From: Hymenolepis diminuta
Taxonomy: Eukaryota; Platyhelminthes; Cestoda; Cyclophyllidea; Hymenolepididae
Direction of reading: 5' to 3'
Length of the DNA: 64,000 bases
Assembly: GCA_900708905.1 (NCBI GenBank)
Contig: CAADRB010000007.1
Coordinates: 1,987,014 to 2,051,013 of the forward strand
The notes below the pieces were generated by a model. That model did not search any database. It was not told the DNA's origin and saw nothing but the letters and a program-made list of their open reading frames with translations. The position numbers were made by a program, and so were the translations under genes. Shown here in pieces: positions 47,646 to 62,300 of the stretch; the first letter of the stretch is position 1; every line of letters starts with the position of its first letter.

Positions 47646-50357
47646 AACGTATTTTATTAATTAAAATATAACTCACGATATTATTTTTTCATTCACAATT
47701 TCACGGTTCATTTACAATTCTGTGAGGTTTGTTCGACCGTTTCAAATGGCCTATGCAGCATAAATTTGCATATTTCTATAGCACATTCATGCGTGTAAAC
47801 GTAAACCTAGTCGAATTCAGTGAGCAATTTGGGCTCTTATTCGGCACATGACTGCTTCACTAAGTCCACTTGACCGTGCAGTATTGGGGTCAGGGCGGGA
47901 CCTGGAGGATATCGAGCAACAGTAATTATAACACCCCCCTTCCACTCTGTCCATATTCGTTTGAAAAATTCACAGCTTGGTAATCTGATAGGGAAAGTGG
48001 AATGTTCTTGTGACATAGTGATCATAGTAACTCAAATTGAAATGAATTTTTATTAATCCATCTAAGTAAGTTTGATCATAACACCAAAAATAAATTTCAA
48101 CAAATTACTTCTCTTTCCCAGCCGATTTCATATACACTTTACGTTTTGTAAGTTAACGTAATTCCTTATCTGCACTTGAAAGGAAATACATGTCACTCAG
48201 CTCGCTTTCAACTTTTTTTCCTGATTCACAGAATGGGAAGGAGAATGTTTCTGCTAGCTGCTTTAAAATGTTCAAATAGGTTGCAAACGCTAAACTCATC
48301 TCAATTTTAAATTCTTTACAAGTAAGAATGGGGACTTAATTACATGAAAATATTGGAAGGATTATTGACAAGCACGTTTTATGCATAATGGAAAATAATT
48401 CGTTGAACAAATATCTTATGATCCCGACCGAGAAACAAAATATTCAAAAGCAAAATTCCATTCTAGAAGTAATAAACAAAACATTTTGGCTGGGTTTTTA
48501 GTTAAACAGTATTTAAATTAATTTTCAGTGAGTTGTAGGCATAGTGATTAGCAGATTGCTTTTATTTCCATAGCTAAGACGATTGTGATTAATTTTAGGA
48601 ATTGAAAATGTGTTTGTATTGGGGTATGTAATCACGCAATCGAAGATATCAAATGAGGCCAAATTCATGTTAAAATGGGGTATGTCTAGGAAGATCAAAT
48701 GGTAAGTAAGTGAGTGAAACGTGCAATTTCAAAAATTAAGCACGTAATCAACTGATGAAAAATTTAACATTAAGAGGTCCAGTAAATGATATGACCTGGG
48801 AAAGAGAGGCCAGAATTAGCGAGATCGAAGCTAGGTGATCAGAATGACCAATTGCCTTGATTATTCCAGATAAATAAATTTTTGATAGATTTGTAGTTAA
48901 CATCAACTTATTAGCCTTTATCGCCATTAATATTTTAATCCTGAAACATATCGGATTTCGCAAATACTTTGGCTGATTTCACTTTAATAGTACCTTAAAT
49001 GTGGTGGAGCTAGAGTTTCAATTGCAACCTGATGTCTCTAACACGATTTGAAGACGTAAATGAAAGCGTATGCAACTGAGATGTATGAGATTTCTTTCAA
49101 GCATATAAACATTGAAAGTGGCTTACTAAATCTATCTGCAGCTGCTTAAATATTTAAGCAGGTACCGCATTTTGCAATTCGTAAAGCAGTTACTCGAATG
49201 AAAAGATAGTGAACGAACGTTATAGAAACACACGTTCAGATTCAAGCAAAGAACGCCAAAAATTATCAGACATAACTCAAAATCAGTCTAGTGCAATATA
49301 ATAATTGTCAAAATTTTTTAGCTCTCGTTAATTAAATATCAGAAAACATTAGTGATTAAGAATTTCATTTCCATAATAATTGCAGTGAAATAAAATAATA
49401 TCTGACAGTTGGAAAAGAAATCTGCTTTTCCCAAATCCCAAATGATTTCCTAACTTCCGTCGAAATTTCGTGGAACTCCTACAAATTCCTAGAACTAGTT
49501 TCAATAAAGATCTCTCTTCATAGGTGATAATTACTCATTCAAGATTTGTCCTAAATCTGATTTCGAACATCTTCTAAAATATCCGGATTACGATAATTAC
49601 CGAAGCTGACACCAACATCCCGTTGGTATCAAAATTAGAATGTGGTATCAGTGAAAACCAAGTTCATTTGATTTGTACGAATAGTGAACTTCAGTCGATG
49701 TCAGATAAAGATTCTGCAGCTTTGGAGATTGGGTAAATAGCCCCACTCCATCTTTTTAAACATTCTGAGTTCCAGTTGCTTATTTTATAATGCTAATATA
49801 TGGATTAGAACCGGTTTATGAAATGCGTATAATAGGAAATATTCGCAACTGTAAAATTTATGTACATTCCAACTTTCCATTTAAAATTTTAATAGAATTT
49901 GATCAAACTTATCAAATATCTGAAGACGTGAAGGCTTTTTATTACGAAAAGTCATCAATTACCTCCAAAACTTAGATAGATCCTTACTTTTTAGGATCAA
50001 AATCCTTGATATTGACATTTGCTCACAGCATTATCCAACATTCTCTTTTATTAACAACTCGCATATTCTTTCGGTAAATTGAACTAACTATTTGAAAACA
50101 TATTTTGTTTTAAAATTTCCTAGACTTAATTAGCTTTAGAATTGTGCCATTTGAAATTATTTTAATAAATGAAATATCCACTTTGATTTCTGACATTTTA
50201 TGAAATCATCCCTGCCTCTGTTCATCCAATCCCTCGCTTTCTGAAATTTTCTAATATTTGGTGGATTTCATGTACATATTTATCTGAAGTACCATATGCG
50301 CAAGCTATTGTTAAGTAAAATAAGGTAACGTAAATTATACTACTTATCCTATTGACT
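47646..50357. other. Non-coding stretch with one coding-like patch
   Basis: The minus-strand segment at 47837-47984 follows a good acceptor (CACTTTCCCTATCAG) and reads CEFFKRIWTEWKGGVIITVA. It is GC-richer than its surroundings and is discussed as a possible exon. The remainder is AT-rich and empty. Confidence 0.45.
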
Positions 50358-50454
50358 GCTTTAACCATCGCGGTTGACTATCCACATCAGTAATTATAAT
50401 ATAAGGACCTCTGACTTGGTTGACATGCATATCGACCATTGCGTCACTGATGCA
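50358..50454 (-). mobile_element. SINE head fragment
   Basis: The minus strand reads ATCAGTGACGCAATGGTCGA then CAAGTCAGAGGTCC, like the first half of the family. The 3' half is not recognisable. Confidence 0.45.
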
Positions 50455-51784
50455 AGCAATATATACCGTAGCAATTCTTCACCGTAGCTTCATATTCTAA
50501 GAACTACGCTTAATCGATGTTTACAAATTCTCGGGGGATACTTTGTCGAAGAATCTGTTCTGCCTTTCTGTCAAATAAATCTTATCCTTCCTCCTTAACT
50601 TGATTAAATATGACGGATAATTTATAAGGGCAAATTTTTGCTTTTGGCTTGCTTTATTTGCTTAATTTTAATATGTTTACAATCATTTTGATCACGTTAT
50701 TTACAAAAATAGCGCTTAAATGTCGATCTAAAACGGAAAATTCGAAGGGGACTTGAGAAGCAAACAAATTTTAAATATAGATGTCACTTTAAAATATGCA
50801 ATTTTCTAACTTTAAAAATGAATAACGTTGAAACATATTAAATTTCCACTCAACCGATATTAGATTGAAAGCTATTCAACCCCCTTGCCGAATTCTATTT
50901 TTGACATTTGACATGATATACGATCAAATGCACAAAACAAATTGATATTAATTCAAGAATTTAACGACTTTATGAAAATGTTCTGAAAATATATTCGCAG
51001 GTTGATGACTCGATAAGCTGTTATATTTAACCAAGTGTTGATTCAATAACTTACTGCTTAATGGAATAAAGCCCTCAGAAATTTGAGCGATATTTTCATC
51101 TTAATTTGGGATTATGTTTGTAAATTTGTATTTGACCTTTAAGATTAATAATCTCTGATTAGGGAGACGGAGCCACGGTTTAAGTCGCCAAACCTTGTTC
51201 GCTTCCAAAACGCACGAATATTCAGATTAAAGACAGGGTAGATAAGTTTATGTAGTGTTTTAGCGAATCTCCACACTTCTAGCCGTCATGGGACAAATTA
51301 ACCTGCCCATTCAGGGAAGTGCAGTACCTCCAATCTCTTAATTAAAACCAGACAGATTGAAAAGTAAATTGCTTGCACAGGTGAAGGTGTCAAATTTCTA
51401 GGACTTGTGCACTATATCATGTCAACAGCAAAAGCTGTAATTACACTAGAATTTTGAAAGTGAGAATCACTGCAATTTATGCGTTTATGGACATTCATGT
51501 CAAGAGTTTGTCAAAAAGTGGAAACTGAATTTCGTCGTAGAACCTTAATTTGAAACACACAATTCAATTATCCTATACAATTTCCACATACTGATTTGGC
51601 ACATCCAGAGCAAATCCACTTAGTCATCACTCACAGCTTTATTCATTATTCGTAATATACTGTGATCTCTTCGTTCTTCATTCAATATTTCAGTTTGTTT
51701 AATGTGGAATGAATTCACTCCTGGTTGTATGCCATGCCTATTTGAAAACAGTTACTGAAATATAAGTGGGTAATATTAAGAGCC
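50455..51784. other. Non-coding stretch
   Basis: AT-rich, nothing recognised on either strand. Confidence 0.5.
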
Positions 51785-51945
51785 AGGCTAATTTCTAGTG
51801 CGTGCTATTTGATAAGTCGGAGGTTACAGGTTTGGTGCCTGTCCGTGCAAATTCAATGAGTGGAATGGTTAAGTCTGGTTACAAATTGAAGGGTTAGGAG
51901 ATTTCGAGTTTCTGACGTGAGAGCCTCAACGACCCATCCTCTAAT
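51785..51945 (+). mobile_element. SINE copy, diverged
   Basis: Head TAGTGCGTGCTATTTGATAAG, B-box-like GGTTTGGTGCCTGTC, body CAATGAGTGGAATGGTTAAG and tail GAGATTTCGAGTTTCTGACG. It resembles the copies at 12.9 and 47.5 kb more than those at 54-56 kb. Confidence 0.6.
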
Positions 51946-53024
51946 CTAAGATGACCGCCGAAAATAGGCTTGGGCATCAATCATATTGTAATAACTATTA
52001 ACTTCGTAGACATGTAACAGAGTATTGCGCAATGAAAATACTTAAGGTAAGGGATTTGCAGCAATTAGAATATGGATAATAAATAGTTGAGCATTTGCTT
52101 TCCAATTAATCATTAATAATTTTTTTAAAGAAGAATAAACTGATTTTAGAATGATTAGGGGTAGTTGCTAGTACATTCTCCAAATTCGGCAGAATTCCAT
52201 TTGGGGGATTTTATTCGATGGGACAAATCTTGTCAATGATGTTTTCTTAAAGTAATAACTGAAAGCATCTGTTTCAGAATTATAAGTAATATCTATCAAA
52301 ACGCATTTAAAGTGGCCGATTTTGATCGATTATACAGATGGCCTGCTAAGTTAGTATCAGCAAATTTTCGGTCCTTTCTATAGAATGATTTACCCTTTCG
52401 TTCAATAATGGGACATCCATTGCCTGCCTAATGACTGTCTTTCACAGCCGCAATAGTGATATATTGTTTTTTCGTTTTTGGATACTTGGAAATGGTCCGA
52501 TGGTTATAATTTTCACACTCGAGAAAAAACTCAATTTCAGTAAAGGAGTGCTTCGTGAAATGTGAAGTACGAAGTAGGGTGACTAAGCATTGCAATAATC
52601 CCAACTCGAAAATAAACTGCCGACTACTATTCTCTTGGCATTAATATCCATTTCAAATGACAAATTACATCCAATGCATAATGTATAATGTTACTCTCTG
52701 CAGCATAACGCTTTTGGTGAATTTTAATTTAAAATAAGCGCCGTTTCCCATGTGTTACTTTAAGTGGCACTTCAATATTCATTCGCAAACCATTAAAAAT
52801 ATTGATAATCCGTAAAATATAATCCTTTTAAAAGTGAAATAAACGAAAATTTCGTGATTAACCATGTATTATTTATTATCTCTGAAATTCTACCCAGTTT
52901 TAAAATATGTAGGTGCGCTGGTGGAACAAAGCCTAAAGACGTACTTTTTCCGTCCGAGATAATGGGTTAGTAACATAATGGAGCCTATAAAGTTACGAAA
53001 GTAAAGAATGATTCTTGATATCCT
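51946..53024. other. Non-coding stretch
   Basis: AT-rich, nothing recognised. Confidence 0.5.
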
Positions 53025-53142
53025 TTACTCTTTGCAAACGAAGGTGAGATGAGAAGGCACTAGCGGATCAATCGCTACAAACTCAAACATGATCTGCCAA
53101 CTGGTTAACTACTTTGTCCAATAGACGGCTGTTACAAAAATT
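53025..53142 (+). repeat. Dispersed repeat, copy 2
   Basis: Partner of the 36887-37001 segment, same orientation, 16 kb away. The shared core runs from TTTGCAAACGAA to TGTTACAAAAATT. No coding frame is conserved between the two, which argues against an exon. Confidence 0.75.
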
Positions 53143-54425
53143 AGGTGAAAGTGGATGGTTACAAATTCATAAGAAAATTTATTACCCAGAGTTTCATTAC
53201 GAAGACGAAGATGATGTGTTTGAATGTTTTTCCAAGATGAAAGATTGTAAAAATGGAATGCCATGAAAAAGAAATATATATATATGAATAGGGTATATAT
53301 AAATTCGTGGCCTGAAGAGTTTCATCACATCATGTTTCCTACTTTTGTCTTAATTTAACTGCACTTAGACACGACTTCCTATTACTGAGATAGTTTAAAA
53401 TTCGTTTATAAAATAATTACGATGCATCTAGTTTAGAAGATATCAATGTAAGCCGGAGAAAACTAACAATTTCGGGTGATATTTTGACATGGATAATTAT
53501 AACGTCTTTTCTAATTCGATTATAGAAATACTATCACCGATAATATTAAAAATATGAGTAAAACATTAATTAAAAGAGGCAAATTCAACCGTTTATTGAT
53601 TAAACCAATTTGCAATGTTTTAAAGATGCAGAAATGATAAACAGAAGGAATATTGACTAGTGTACTTCAGGCCAATTAAATGACGTGTCAGTGACGTGTG
53701 CGTCCACCCCTTCCGCTCCCTCCTCCCCTTACCCATCATATGGGAGTCCCGTGTTTGTTTTATTTATTGTAGATGGCTATTATCACACCACTCCACTTTA
53801 ATGGCACACCCCATGTCACTATCAGAGTGTGACTAACTTGAACCGGCTAATTTGAGCAGACTGATCCTGACTTTTGAGAATAGCTCAGATGTGTTGACGG
53901 AACGTGAATTGAAGCGGGATATATTTAAGTTCAAAATAGTCGACAGATTTAATGCTCTAAATTCGTGAAAGAATTGGTTTTAAACCATGTTCATTGCCCA
54001 ACTCAACGTTGAAAACTAAAACGTAGTACGAATTGGAAATATTCGCCTCATCAATATTTAACAATGAGGATGAGAAGAAGGAATAATATTCTAACCAGAC
54101 CAGAAAAATCTTTTTTTTACTTTATTTATCATTGGTCGAAGTAATATGAAATATATTTACATGTGACAGGCCTTTTTTCTGTTTGGAAAAATGCATTACA
54201 GACATAATAGCTTTTAGGAGAATCTCACCCATATTTCCTTCTTGACATCTGAAAAATATTTTATGGGTAAAAGATCCCATCATGTTCGAACAGAAGTCTT
54301 AAGTAGTCACAAGGAGTCAAGAATAGGGTGGACTTCTCTGTTTGGTTTTGTAAAAGTTAATATTAACCTTACAGCTTTAAAATTAAAATTTAAAATCCTT
54401 ATCCGTATTGTATTTACATATAAAG
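53143..54425. other. Non-coding stretch
   Basis: Contains a TATATA run near 53.28 kb and a short GC-richer patch (CCACCCCTTCCGCTCCC) near 53.7 kb. No gene recognised. Confidence 0.5.
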
Positions 54426-54575
54426 TGCGGCGATGGTGTGGTGGTCATTGTGCTGAGGTCACGAGACTGATGACTATCAGTGCACATTCTTTGATGTGGA
54501 CGTCTAACCCTATTGGTTAATTCTGGCCAACAAGGTAGTTGGTAGAATGTAAGTTGGTCATAAGGGCGATTGCAG
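54426..54575 (+). mobile_element. SINE copy
   Basis: Head GCGATGGTGTGGTGGTCATT (A-box-like), then GAGGTCACGAGACTGATGAC in place of a good B box, ATCAGTGCACATTC, TTGGTTAATTCTGGCCAACA and GGTAGAATGTAAG. Confidence 0.72.
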
Positions 54576-56162
54576 GATATCTTTCTCTTACCTAAATGAA
54601 GCACTGGTAACGCTTTTCCTAATGGGATTGGGAAGCTTTTGCATTAAATGTCGATATATTCCCTCAAACAGTGAAATGTTTAAGAGCAAGAGTTCGGAAA
54701 TCAGTTATTTGAATTGAAAAATGGCGATGAAAAAAAAAGTGCAAGCCCAAATCAATGTAAAAATTACTAAGAACTATCATGTCAAACTGAGGATCACCGG
54801 TTCAATAGCAGAGTTCAAATTGTTCAAACTAATGTACGCGAATGCCCATGGAAAATTATATTCATAAAATGAGTCTATAGACCGGATTATAACTTCTCAG
54901 TCATCCCATATATATAATAGCTTCAAAACGTCGTATCATTTGATTTTATCAGCTCACTTATGAAGCTATTACGGACCTTATTTCAAATGAATTAACTATG
55001 GCATCTGTTCTGATTAGTTAAAATTGTTTTCACACATAGGTAGACCTTAGAATAAATGTACATCTGAGCCTAAATAACGGATAGTCATGTTTGAAGAAAA
55101 GTACTTTGGAGCCTTTCCGATGGAAAGCCACACCTTCTGTCAGCTCTAAATTAACAGACTGTCAGTTTTTCCAGTCAGTGGATTTGCGCGAATGTTTTAA
55201 TAGCCCGTTATTTTATACAGGGATAACATTGTTCCGACAATAGCATAGCCACAAGGTGATAATTTTGGAGTGGGGGCAGAAAGATTTGGTCCATAGGGTT
55301 AAGGATTTTTACTAATTTAATAGTAAGCTGAAGTTGGTTATTTTTTGCTGCATCCGGAACATTAAGTATATTCATCCGTCGGAAATATACGTCACCTCAT
55401 AAATTCCTGAATCCCTAACTTGTCAGACGTGTATTTGTGCTCAATGTATCAGTATACTCTAAATCACAGTAATATCGTCCTACCTTCGTAAATTCATTTC
55501 ATCCTTACCAGACACAAAACTATGCAGGTAATATATTTCACACCCCTTTAACTAATTGAAGATCACTTAGAGCGGACTGTTCATATTCGCATATTTTGAT
55601 AACATGCTAAACTTTTGGGTCCACGGCAAAGGTAAAATAACCTAAATAAATACGCAATTTCAAAGAACGTTAACGAAAACCTCAAGACCCTCTAATCAAG
55701 GTTGTTAGCGACTTAATTAATCTGGACGAAGTGAACTAAAATGCAGTGATATGAAATTCAAGCACTGCTGGTACTAGAAATTTGGTTACTTTGCATAACT
55801 CGGCCGTCGGAGTACCATAATCATCAGATCGATAAGTTAACTAAAATTCAAGGTTCATGCATTAAGTTTTAATTTTTTAAATAAATAAATTACTTATGTT
55901 TCAAATTGGGGTAGAACACTGCGTTTTCAGTGTTTTTATATGTGAGTCGAAATCTCCCAGAGCTTTTCTAAATTCAGCTATAAAAATACTACTTTATCAT
56001 CTTTTAACATTTAAGTAAGGCAGGTTTGCACTTTGTATAATCAAAGCTCTTTTTGAGATCAGAGCATTGTCCTGTAGAAGAAACTGAACTGCAATGCGAA
56101 GATGTTTGTTTATCGTAAGCATTATTAAAGAGCATAAGGAAAAGACAATTATGTGCAATGTG
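54576..56162. other. Non-coding stretch
   Basis: AT-rich, nothing recognised. Confidence 0.5.
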
Positions 56163-56306
56163 CCTCAGTGGTGTAGTGGTCAATATACATGTCCACTAGG
56201 TCAGAGGTCACAAGATAAGTTCTGACGTTGATGGCGGACTACACTGATTAATTCTAGTCAATAAGGGTGTGGTAGAAGGTGAGCTTCTCATCAGGTGACT
56301 CCTGAA
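56163..56306 (+). mobile_element. SINE copy with good A box
   Basis: CTCAGTGGTGTAGTGGTCAA (A box), GGTCAGAGGTCACAAGATAAG (degraded B box), CTGATTAATTCTAGTCAATA, GTGTGGTAGAAGGTGAGCTT and CTCATCAGGTGACTCC. It defines the head and tail of the family well. Confidence 0.75.
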
Positions 56307-59300
56307 AAACTATTTCCTGTTCCAAAGTCGAATGCTATTCACTTAACCCCTTAGGGTGTTTTATTACGTTTATTTAATAAACTCTTTAGTATTTTGTCGG
56401 AAGAGCTTGTATAAGGGAGCAGCTTTAATTTAAAGTTGGCTGGTGAAGAAGATCGATTGATAATTCCAGCCGATTCAATTTATTCGAAACCAAATTGATG
56501 AGATAAGTGTTGATATTAATCATTCAATACTCATTTGTTCTCCCATGGCTGCTTTGGCAGGTTGTCAAACATATTTATAGGTAATGCGATAGAATTATAC
56601 CAAGCGGAAAATCTTTTTATTCAAGAGTTCACTAAGGTGTTTTATTATTACGAAGAGGAGTTTTTAACGTACCTATTATGACACCGTTGTCTGAGACATA
56701 CAGTCCGTTGCATTTACCGTCCGTCATATTTACTATTCGTAAAATTTTGGAAAAGTTGAATAACTGAACATGGTAAACACATGTTAGTTGGTTCAGTTGG
56801 ATTATGTTCGCATTACTTTCACACTTGGGGATATCAATGAATAAATACGCACCTGATCAGCATGTTGATGCTTCCCAAACTTCCTCTAAGTGTATGTAAA
56901 TACAGCACCAAACCTGGATGTCCTTAATATCTCAGCTATTTATAGACTTATCAAAATAGGTCATTTGATGCGATTTCAATATTTATTCTCGTTAGACTTA
57001 ATTTGAACTGAAATTGCCAAAAAATGCCGATTAATCGAGGTAAATAGTTTATGTGTATATAAATTGAACCAATGATGGGAATAAAGAATTTAGATACACG
57101 ATGAATTTGAAGTGTAATTAAGTGGGCTATCAGCAAATTGGCTAATTTGCATATATCGGTTGTCAGGGGAAACCCTACACATTAGACCTTTAATTTAATT
57201 TGATATGTCTTGCCATCTCAGAAGAATCCCCTTACTAGTCTCACCAGCAGATTATAAGAAGATAAACATGTATTAAAGTGGCATGACCAGCCGTTCAATT
57301 AAATTATCTTTTAAATGAGCTCTATATATTACGGACACTAACTCACCTTAAAACTCAAGAAATCATCAAGTTTGAGCTTTTCAATGCCTGAAAATAACAA
57401 ACTGGTAGCAGACAACGCAATTTTTTAAATGTTCATGGAAAGTAAGAATCTTGGTATCCTGACCTTAGTTTACATTCATTTTCGACCCTCTTCCATTTTA
57501 TTCCGCATTGGACTATTTTGCTATTTGTTATATCAATCAGACATATTAATGATTCAAGGGATACTTTTGAGTGATTTCAACTGATCCGGGTTTAGAAAAA
57601 CAAGTAGCTAAGGTATATGATTTCCCCCAAGCTATTCTTCAGGTCATACCTTCTATCTTCTAAGACTGATTTAAATTCAGTGAAATGCAAAGTAAGTACA
57701 TAGGTTAATTTACATAAGTCGGTAGTCAGAGAAAGCCTTAGCTTTCGATTTAATTAAACCCACCTACCATTTTGGCAAACACTAAGATGCTCGGCGATTT
57801 ACGCACTTTTCATTTTAAAATGCCCAGTTTTATATTTGTGGGAATTAGCAGTGAAATTCAAGTGGTGCGTCATTTGTTTCATTTTATCTCAAGAATGATC
57901 TGCTAATGTTTGCATCTAAAATACGGTTTCGACAGATAACTGTGAGCTTTAAATATCAAATGAGCCTTATATTAATTATACCGCTATGGAACGAATAAGT
58001 TCTACTGTAAACAAGACAAAATAAAGCTTTTTGCCGAAGTAAATATAAATATTTAATAAGAAATGTGATACATGTTCCTATATTTTTTAAGCTTGAATTT
58101 CAAAGAACTCAGGTGACAAAAAGGCAATTGTTTCTAATGTGTTCACTTTGAGTGAAACACCTGACGGAGCCTTGAGAACTTAAAATTTTTGGCAATCTCG
58201 TCTCTGCTATTTTAAAACTAAACTGTGAAATATCGTGTAGTATCATACGCCTTCTCAATCATTGGAAGAAAGAAATGAATTAAAGTGGCAAGATCGGCCC
58301 TTTTTGATTAAATAAAACCGGTCAATAAGTACTGAGCATCACTGACAAGCATTTGTTGCAATTCAGGAAACGAATCGTGAAATAAAATGAAGATTGTGAT
58401 TCCCCAACTTTGCTTTCAGTATCATTTAGATCCTCACCCCATTATCATCTATTGAATTTTCTGTTTTTCGATGTCAGTGGCCTCCCACAATTAAAAATTG
58501 TAATTTTTGTACTGCTGTGGATAATAATAATAACAATAACCATTGCGATAATAATCTTTTCTGAAAGTATCTAAGCTGCCATCTACTATCTGTCCCTTTT
58601 GCTCTCTGAAACGATAGATATAGTATATTATTGATGACCCATCTACCAGTTGCCTCTAAATATTACTGCATTGAATAGTTACTAATTTTCTAAATGTTGC
58701 AGTAAAGGATACTGGTGACTGATTTCATGATCTTGGCCCCTGAAATGCCAGGTTTTGCTGTAGCAACTTCAAACTCAAAAGCGAAAACAGATCTCCAAAG
58801 GTAAAGCTCTTGTGAAACTGTGAATCTTTTCTCCTTTCATACTTTAATTGAATTGTCTAACAGTACTTCAAATTTAAATGTGTTTTTGTTTATTAAAATT
58901 CTTTCGTTATCTTCACTTTGCCATGAGTAGCTAATGCTGACTGACAGCTCTGTAACTTTGAATTTGATGCCTTCGCCCCAATCTTTCCAACTCCCGATTT
59001 TTTCTGCCAACAAATGAATTGAGAAAGGTTTTTGTACGTAAAACTAAGAAATTACAGATGAATAAGAACCCTTGTTATTTAAAACAAAAATCTAGTTCAC
59101 TTGTCTTCACTTCGCTACCAAGGCGTAGCTCCAACCTGACAGAAGGCTCTTTTTAGAAAATATTGCTATTAAGACCGAAATTGTCAAATTTCACCTTCCC
59201 TACCTTCAGTTAATGGCACACTGAAAGCTCAAACTCTACCTGTCCAAACCGTGTTTTTGGTATAAACTGTTGATCAAATTGGCTGAAGAAGTTCTATTTC

Positions 59301-62300
59301 GACGAATAAAAGCATAAAAATTTTTTGAACAGAGACTGAAAGTATTTTCAGTTAATTTATTGCTCCAGAACTAACAGAAGAATAATCCAAAAATATTGCA
59401 AATTAGTTCTAAACTGACAAAATGAGAATGCAGATGCCTATGGAATTCTACATAAGCTTAGCTATTTAAGTATTAAAAGGACATCCCTGGCTGTTTTGAT
59501 AGTGTCTACCTTTGTATGATCATGAAATTGTTAAATTCTAAATGTCAAAGTCTCAATTCACGAGATTTTAGACGCTGCTGTGTTCTGTGAATAAAATTAT
59601 TAAAGTTACACATTATCAAGCGAATAGTAAAATAATTAAATGTCACACGTGCCTTTATGAAGGTAAACTTTCTAGAACAACATTCTTTCACAGTCTTCAT
59701 GGAACACAAATAATTTTTAACTATGGGAAATAAGGGGAATGTCCAGTTCAGTGAACACAAATATCTGACTGGAACGACTAAACGCTGCTGCCAAACAGGT
59801 GTTCAAAGTGTGAAGGATGGCGAAATTGGGATGTCTGATCGCAACGAGAATGTATTCAATTCATTCAACAAAGATGCGATTTGGACTGGGAGGGTGAAAA
59901 AAGGTAAATTTGGAAATTTAGTTTATAAAACCAAAATTTTCGCTAAATTCCAATTTAACTACGGCTTCTTTGCCTCTGAAAAAATAATAATTTCTTGGAT
60001 TTTTTGTGAACATATATTTAAATCTGCGTATTCAGGGCAAAATGATAAAAACAGTAGAGCATGTTGCTTTTCAAGGATGGAGGTTTGCACTCATTTATAC
60101 TTTATTACCTCAGTTCAATTTCATCTGATTTGACCACACTTGAATGAGTGCGTATAACATCACTGCAATCTTGAGAATTATATGAATTTCTTTACCTTCA
60201 GGAGGTCAAATTTCTTAAACTACTCAGGACTTCGATTTGGAAAATGCGATCTTGAGTTTTGCATCCAGTTGGGCATGTATTTCTGTAATGTTCCACCATC
60301 AACATTTCAGTCGGATGAATTACTTCCAAACTATATAGTATGATGGTGTTCTTTAAATGAATGTTTAATCATAGGGTGTAGTAGAAAGCATTAAGTACCA
60401 TAAAAAATGAACTGCCATAAATTCTGTTGGGTTATCATATCTGCTTTTTTTTGAGAAGGCGAGCAAACATATGAATGTTCTGCCAAATGTTATAGGTTGC
60501 TATTTATTTCCCAGGCAGAACATTTAATACACTTCTCTCAATAATATTATTTCTCATTTTTAACAACGCTATTGCAGGGTAGTAATAATACTGACTCTGC
60601 AAATAATATTAGTCAACTTTTACTGGGAACTGCCAGGTGGCGGTGGCCAGCTATTCTATGGATACTAATTAATAACCGTGATCCTAATCTGCAATCATAA
60701 ATTTTGCTGATCATTAATAAGCTTTAAGATGAGAGAAAATATACTTTCCTTTAGGTCATTCCCTTATAAGCATCAATCATGCTTCAACGTGGAGGATTTC
60801 TCTGCCTTACTACGAAGACCTATAAATATTAATTGCAGCCTGTATCGATGTAAAACCAGAAATATCCCACAATAAATGTAATTAAATTAGTCTGTTATTA
60901 GAATGAAGAGGAATATGGAGTAGTTTTAGAAGTATGCCTGATGCAAAGTTATTGTAAATACGTCAAGAGACAGGAAGTAAATATAAAAATAAACTGATAA
61001 CAAGTAAATCGAATACATACCGAAGTAAATTATTTAACACTCACCTTGATTAGATGTGAAGTATTATGATAAAGATATTTTTATTCGATTGCTTTACGAA
61101 AGGAATTAACCAGTGTGATCAACCATTTCATTCACTGAATTCCTCATATTATTTTACAGTTATGATGCACTCAAAATTTTAAACATTATGGATGTTGATT
61201 GAGATATAACTCCTTATAATCATCTATAAGAACGTGCCAGGTTATCGGCGAGAAGTTAAGTTACTCGAGTAAATAGATGGTGGACCATTATAGAAGCATA
61301 CTCTCGAACCCAACGCAAAAAAAACTGACAAGAATGGACATGAAAAACTCAAGTTTCTTTAATGGAGTCCTGAGATGTTTAAGGAAGGACAGTTGAATGC
61401 TTATGGGCAAATCAAGCTACAAACAAAACCTCGGGTCATGTCCTCCCCCGTCATAGGATCTCACATAATTTTGAAATTTGCAGAAAAGAAATATATTTTG
61501 TAAGAGCACAAAATTTTCCAAAAGAGAAGATGCTAATTTCATTGAGTTCCATTCTATTCCATGCTTCTAGACGGTTTTAACCATTTAACGATTTTAGAAA
61601 ATATAACAAACTGATGTAGAGAATTCTAGATGAATATAAACACTTGAGAAAGAATAGAAAACGTACAGCGAATGTTGAAAAACATCAATATATGGCTTCT
61701 TGAAATTCAAAATCTTAAAATTCATTTTTTTCCAATGGACTTAAATGTGAGAATTTGATGGTATTTATATTACTACCGGTAGTCACGGCTACGATTCGGG
61801 TTGCCATTTCTATACTGTCGGTCGTCCAGTAATGTACATTATGACTAGAGTTACTCAGTTCCAACAGGAAGATGGAAGAATTGTAATTTAACTCCGGTAC
61901 AAATTTCACAAACAAGAGCATAGGAAAACCATAATTGGACGATCCAGTGCTAGAGAAACAACTTCTGCATAGCGAATTTTGTGAATTTTACAAAATAAAT
62001 GGAAAATATTTTATTATGCTCCCTATTATAAGAAGAGCTTACCTTGGAGAATATTCTCACTAAATATACTGACAATGGTTCGAAACCCCATTCGCAATTG
62101 TCAATATGGCTAATAGTAACGAAAAGTTTTACCAAAACATTCATTAAATACTTATGCAATAAATGAATCATTATTGTTATTATTACATTTCCAGCAAAAT
62201 ACCCGAAAATTTGCTACCTACTTTTTCTTGGGAATTCTCATTTCACTGAGTTTTTCCACGAACTTTCTGCTAAGTATGTTAAAGTATGAGAATTAAAGTA

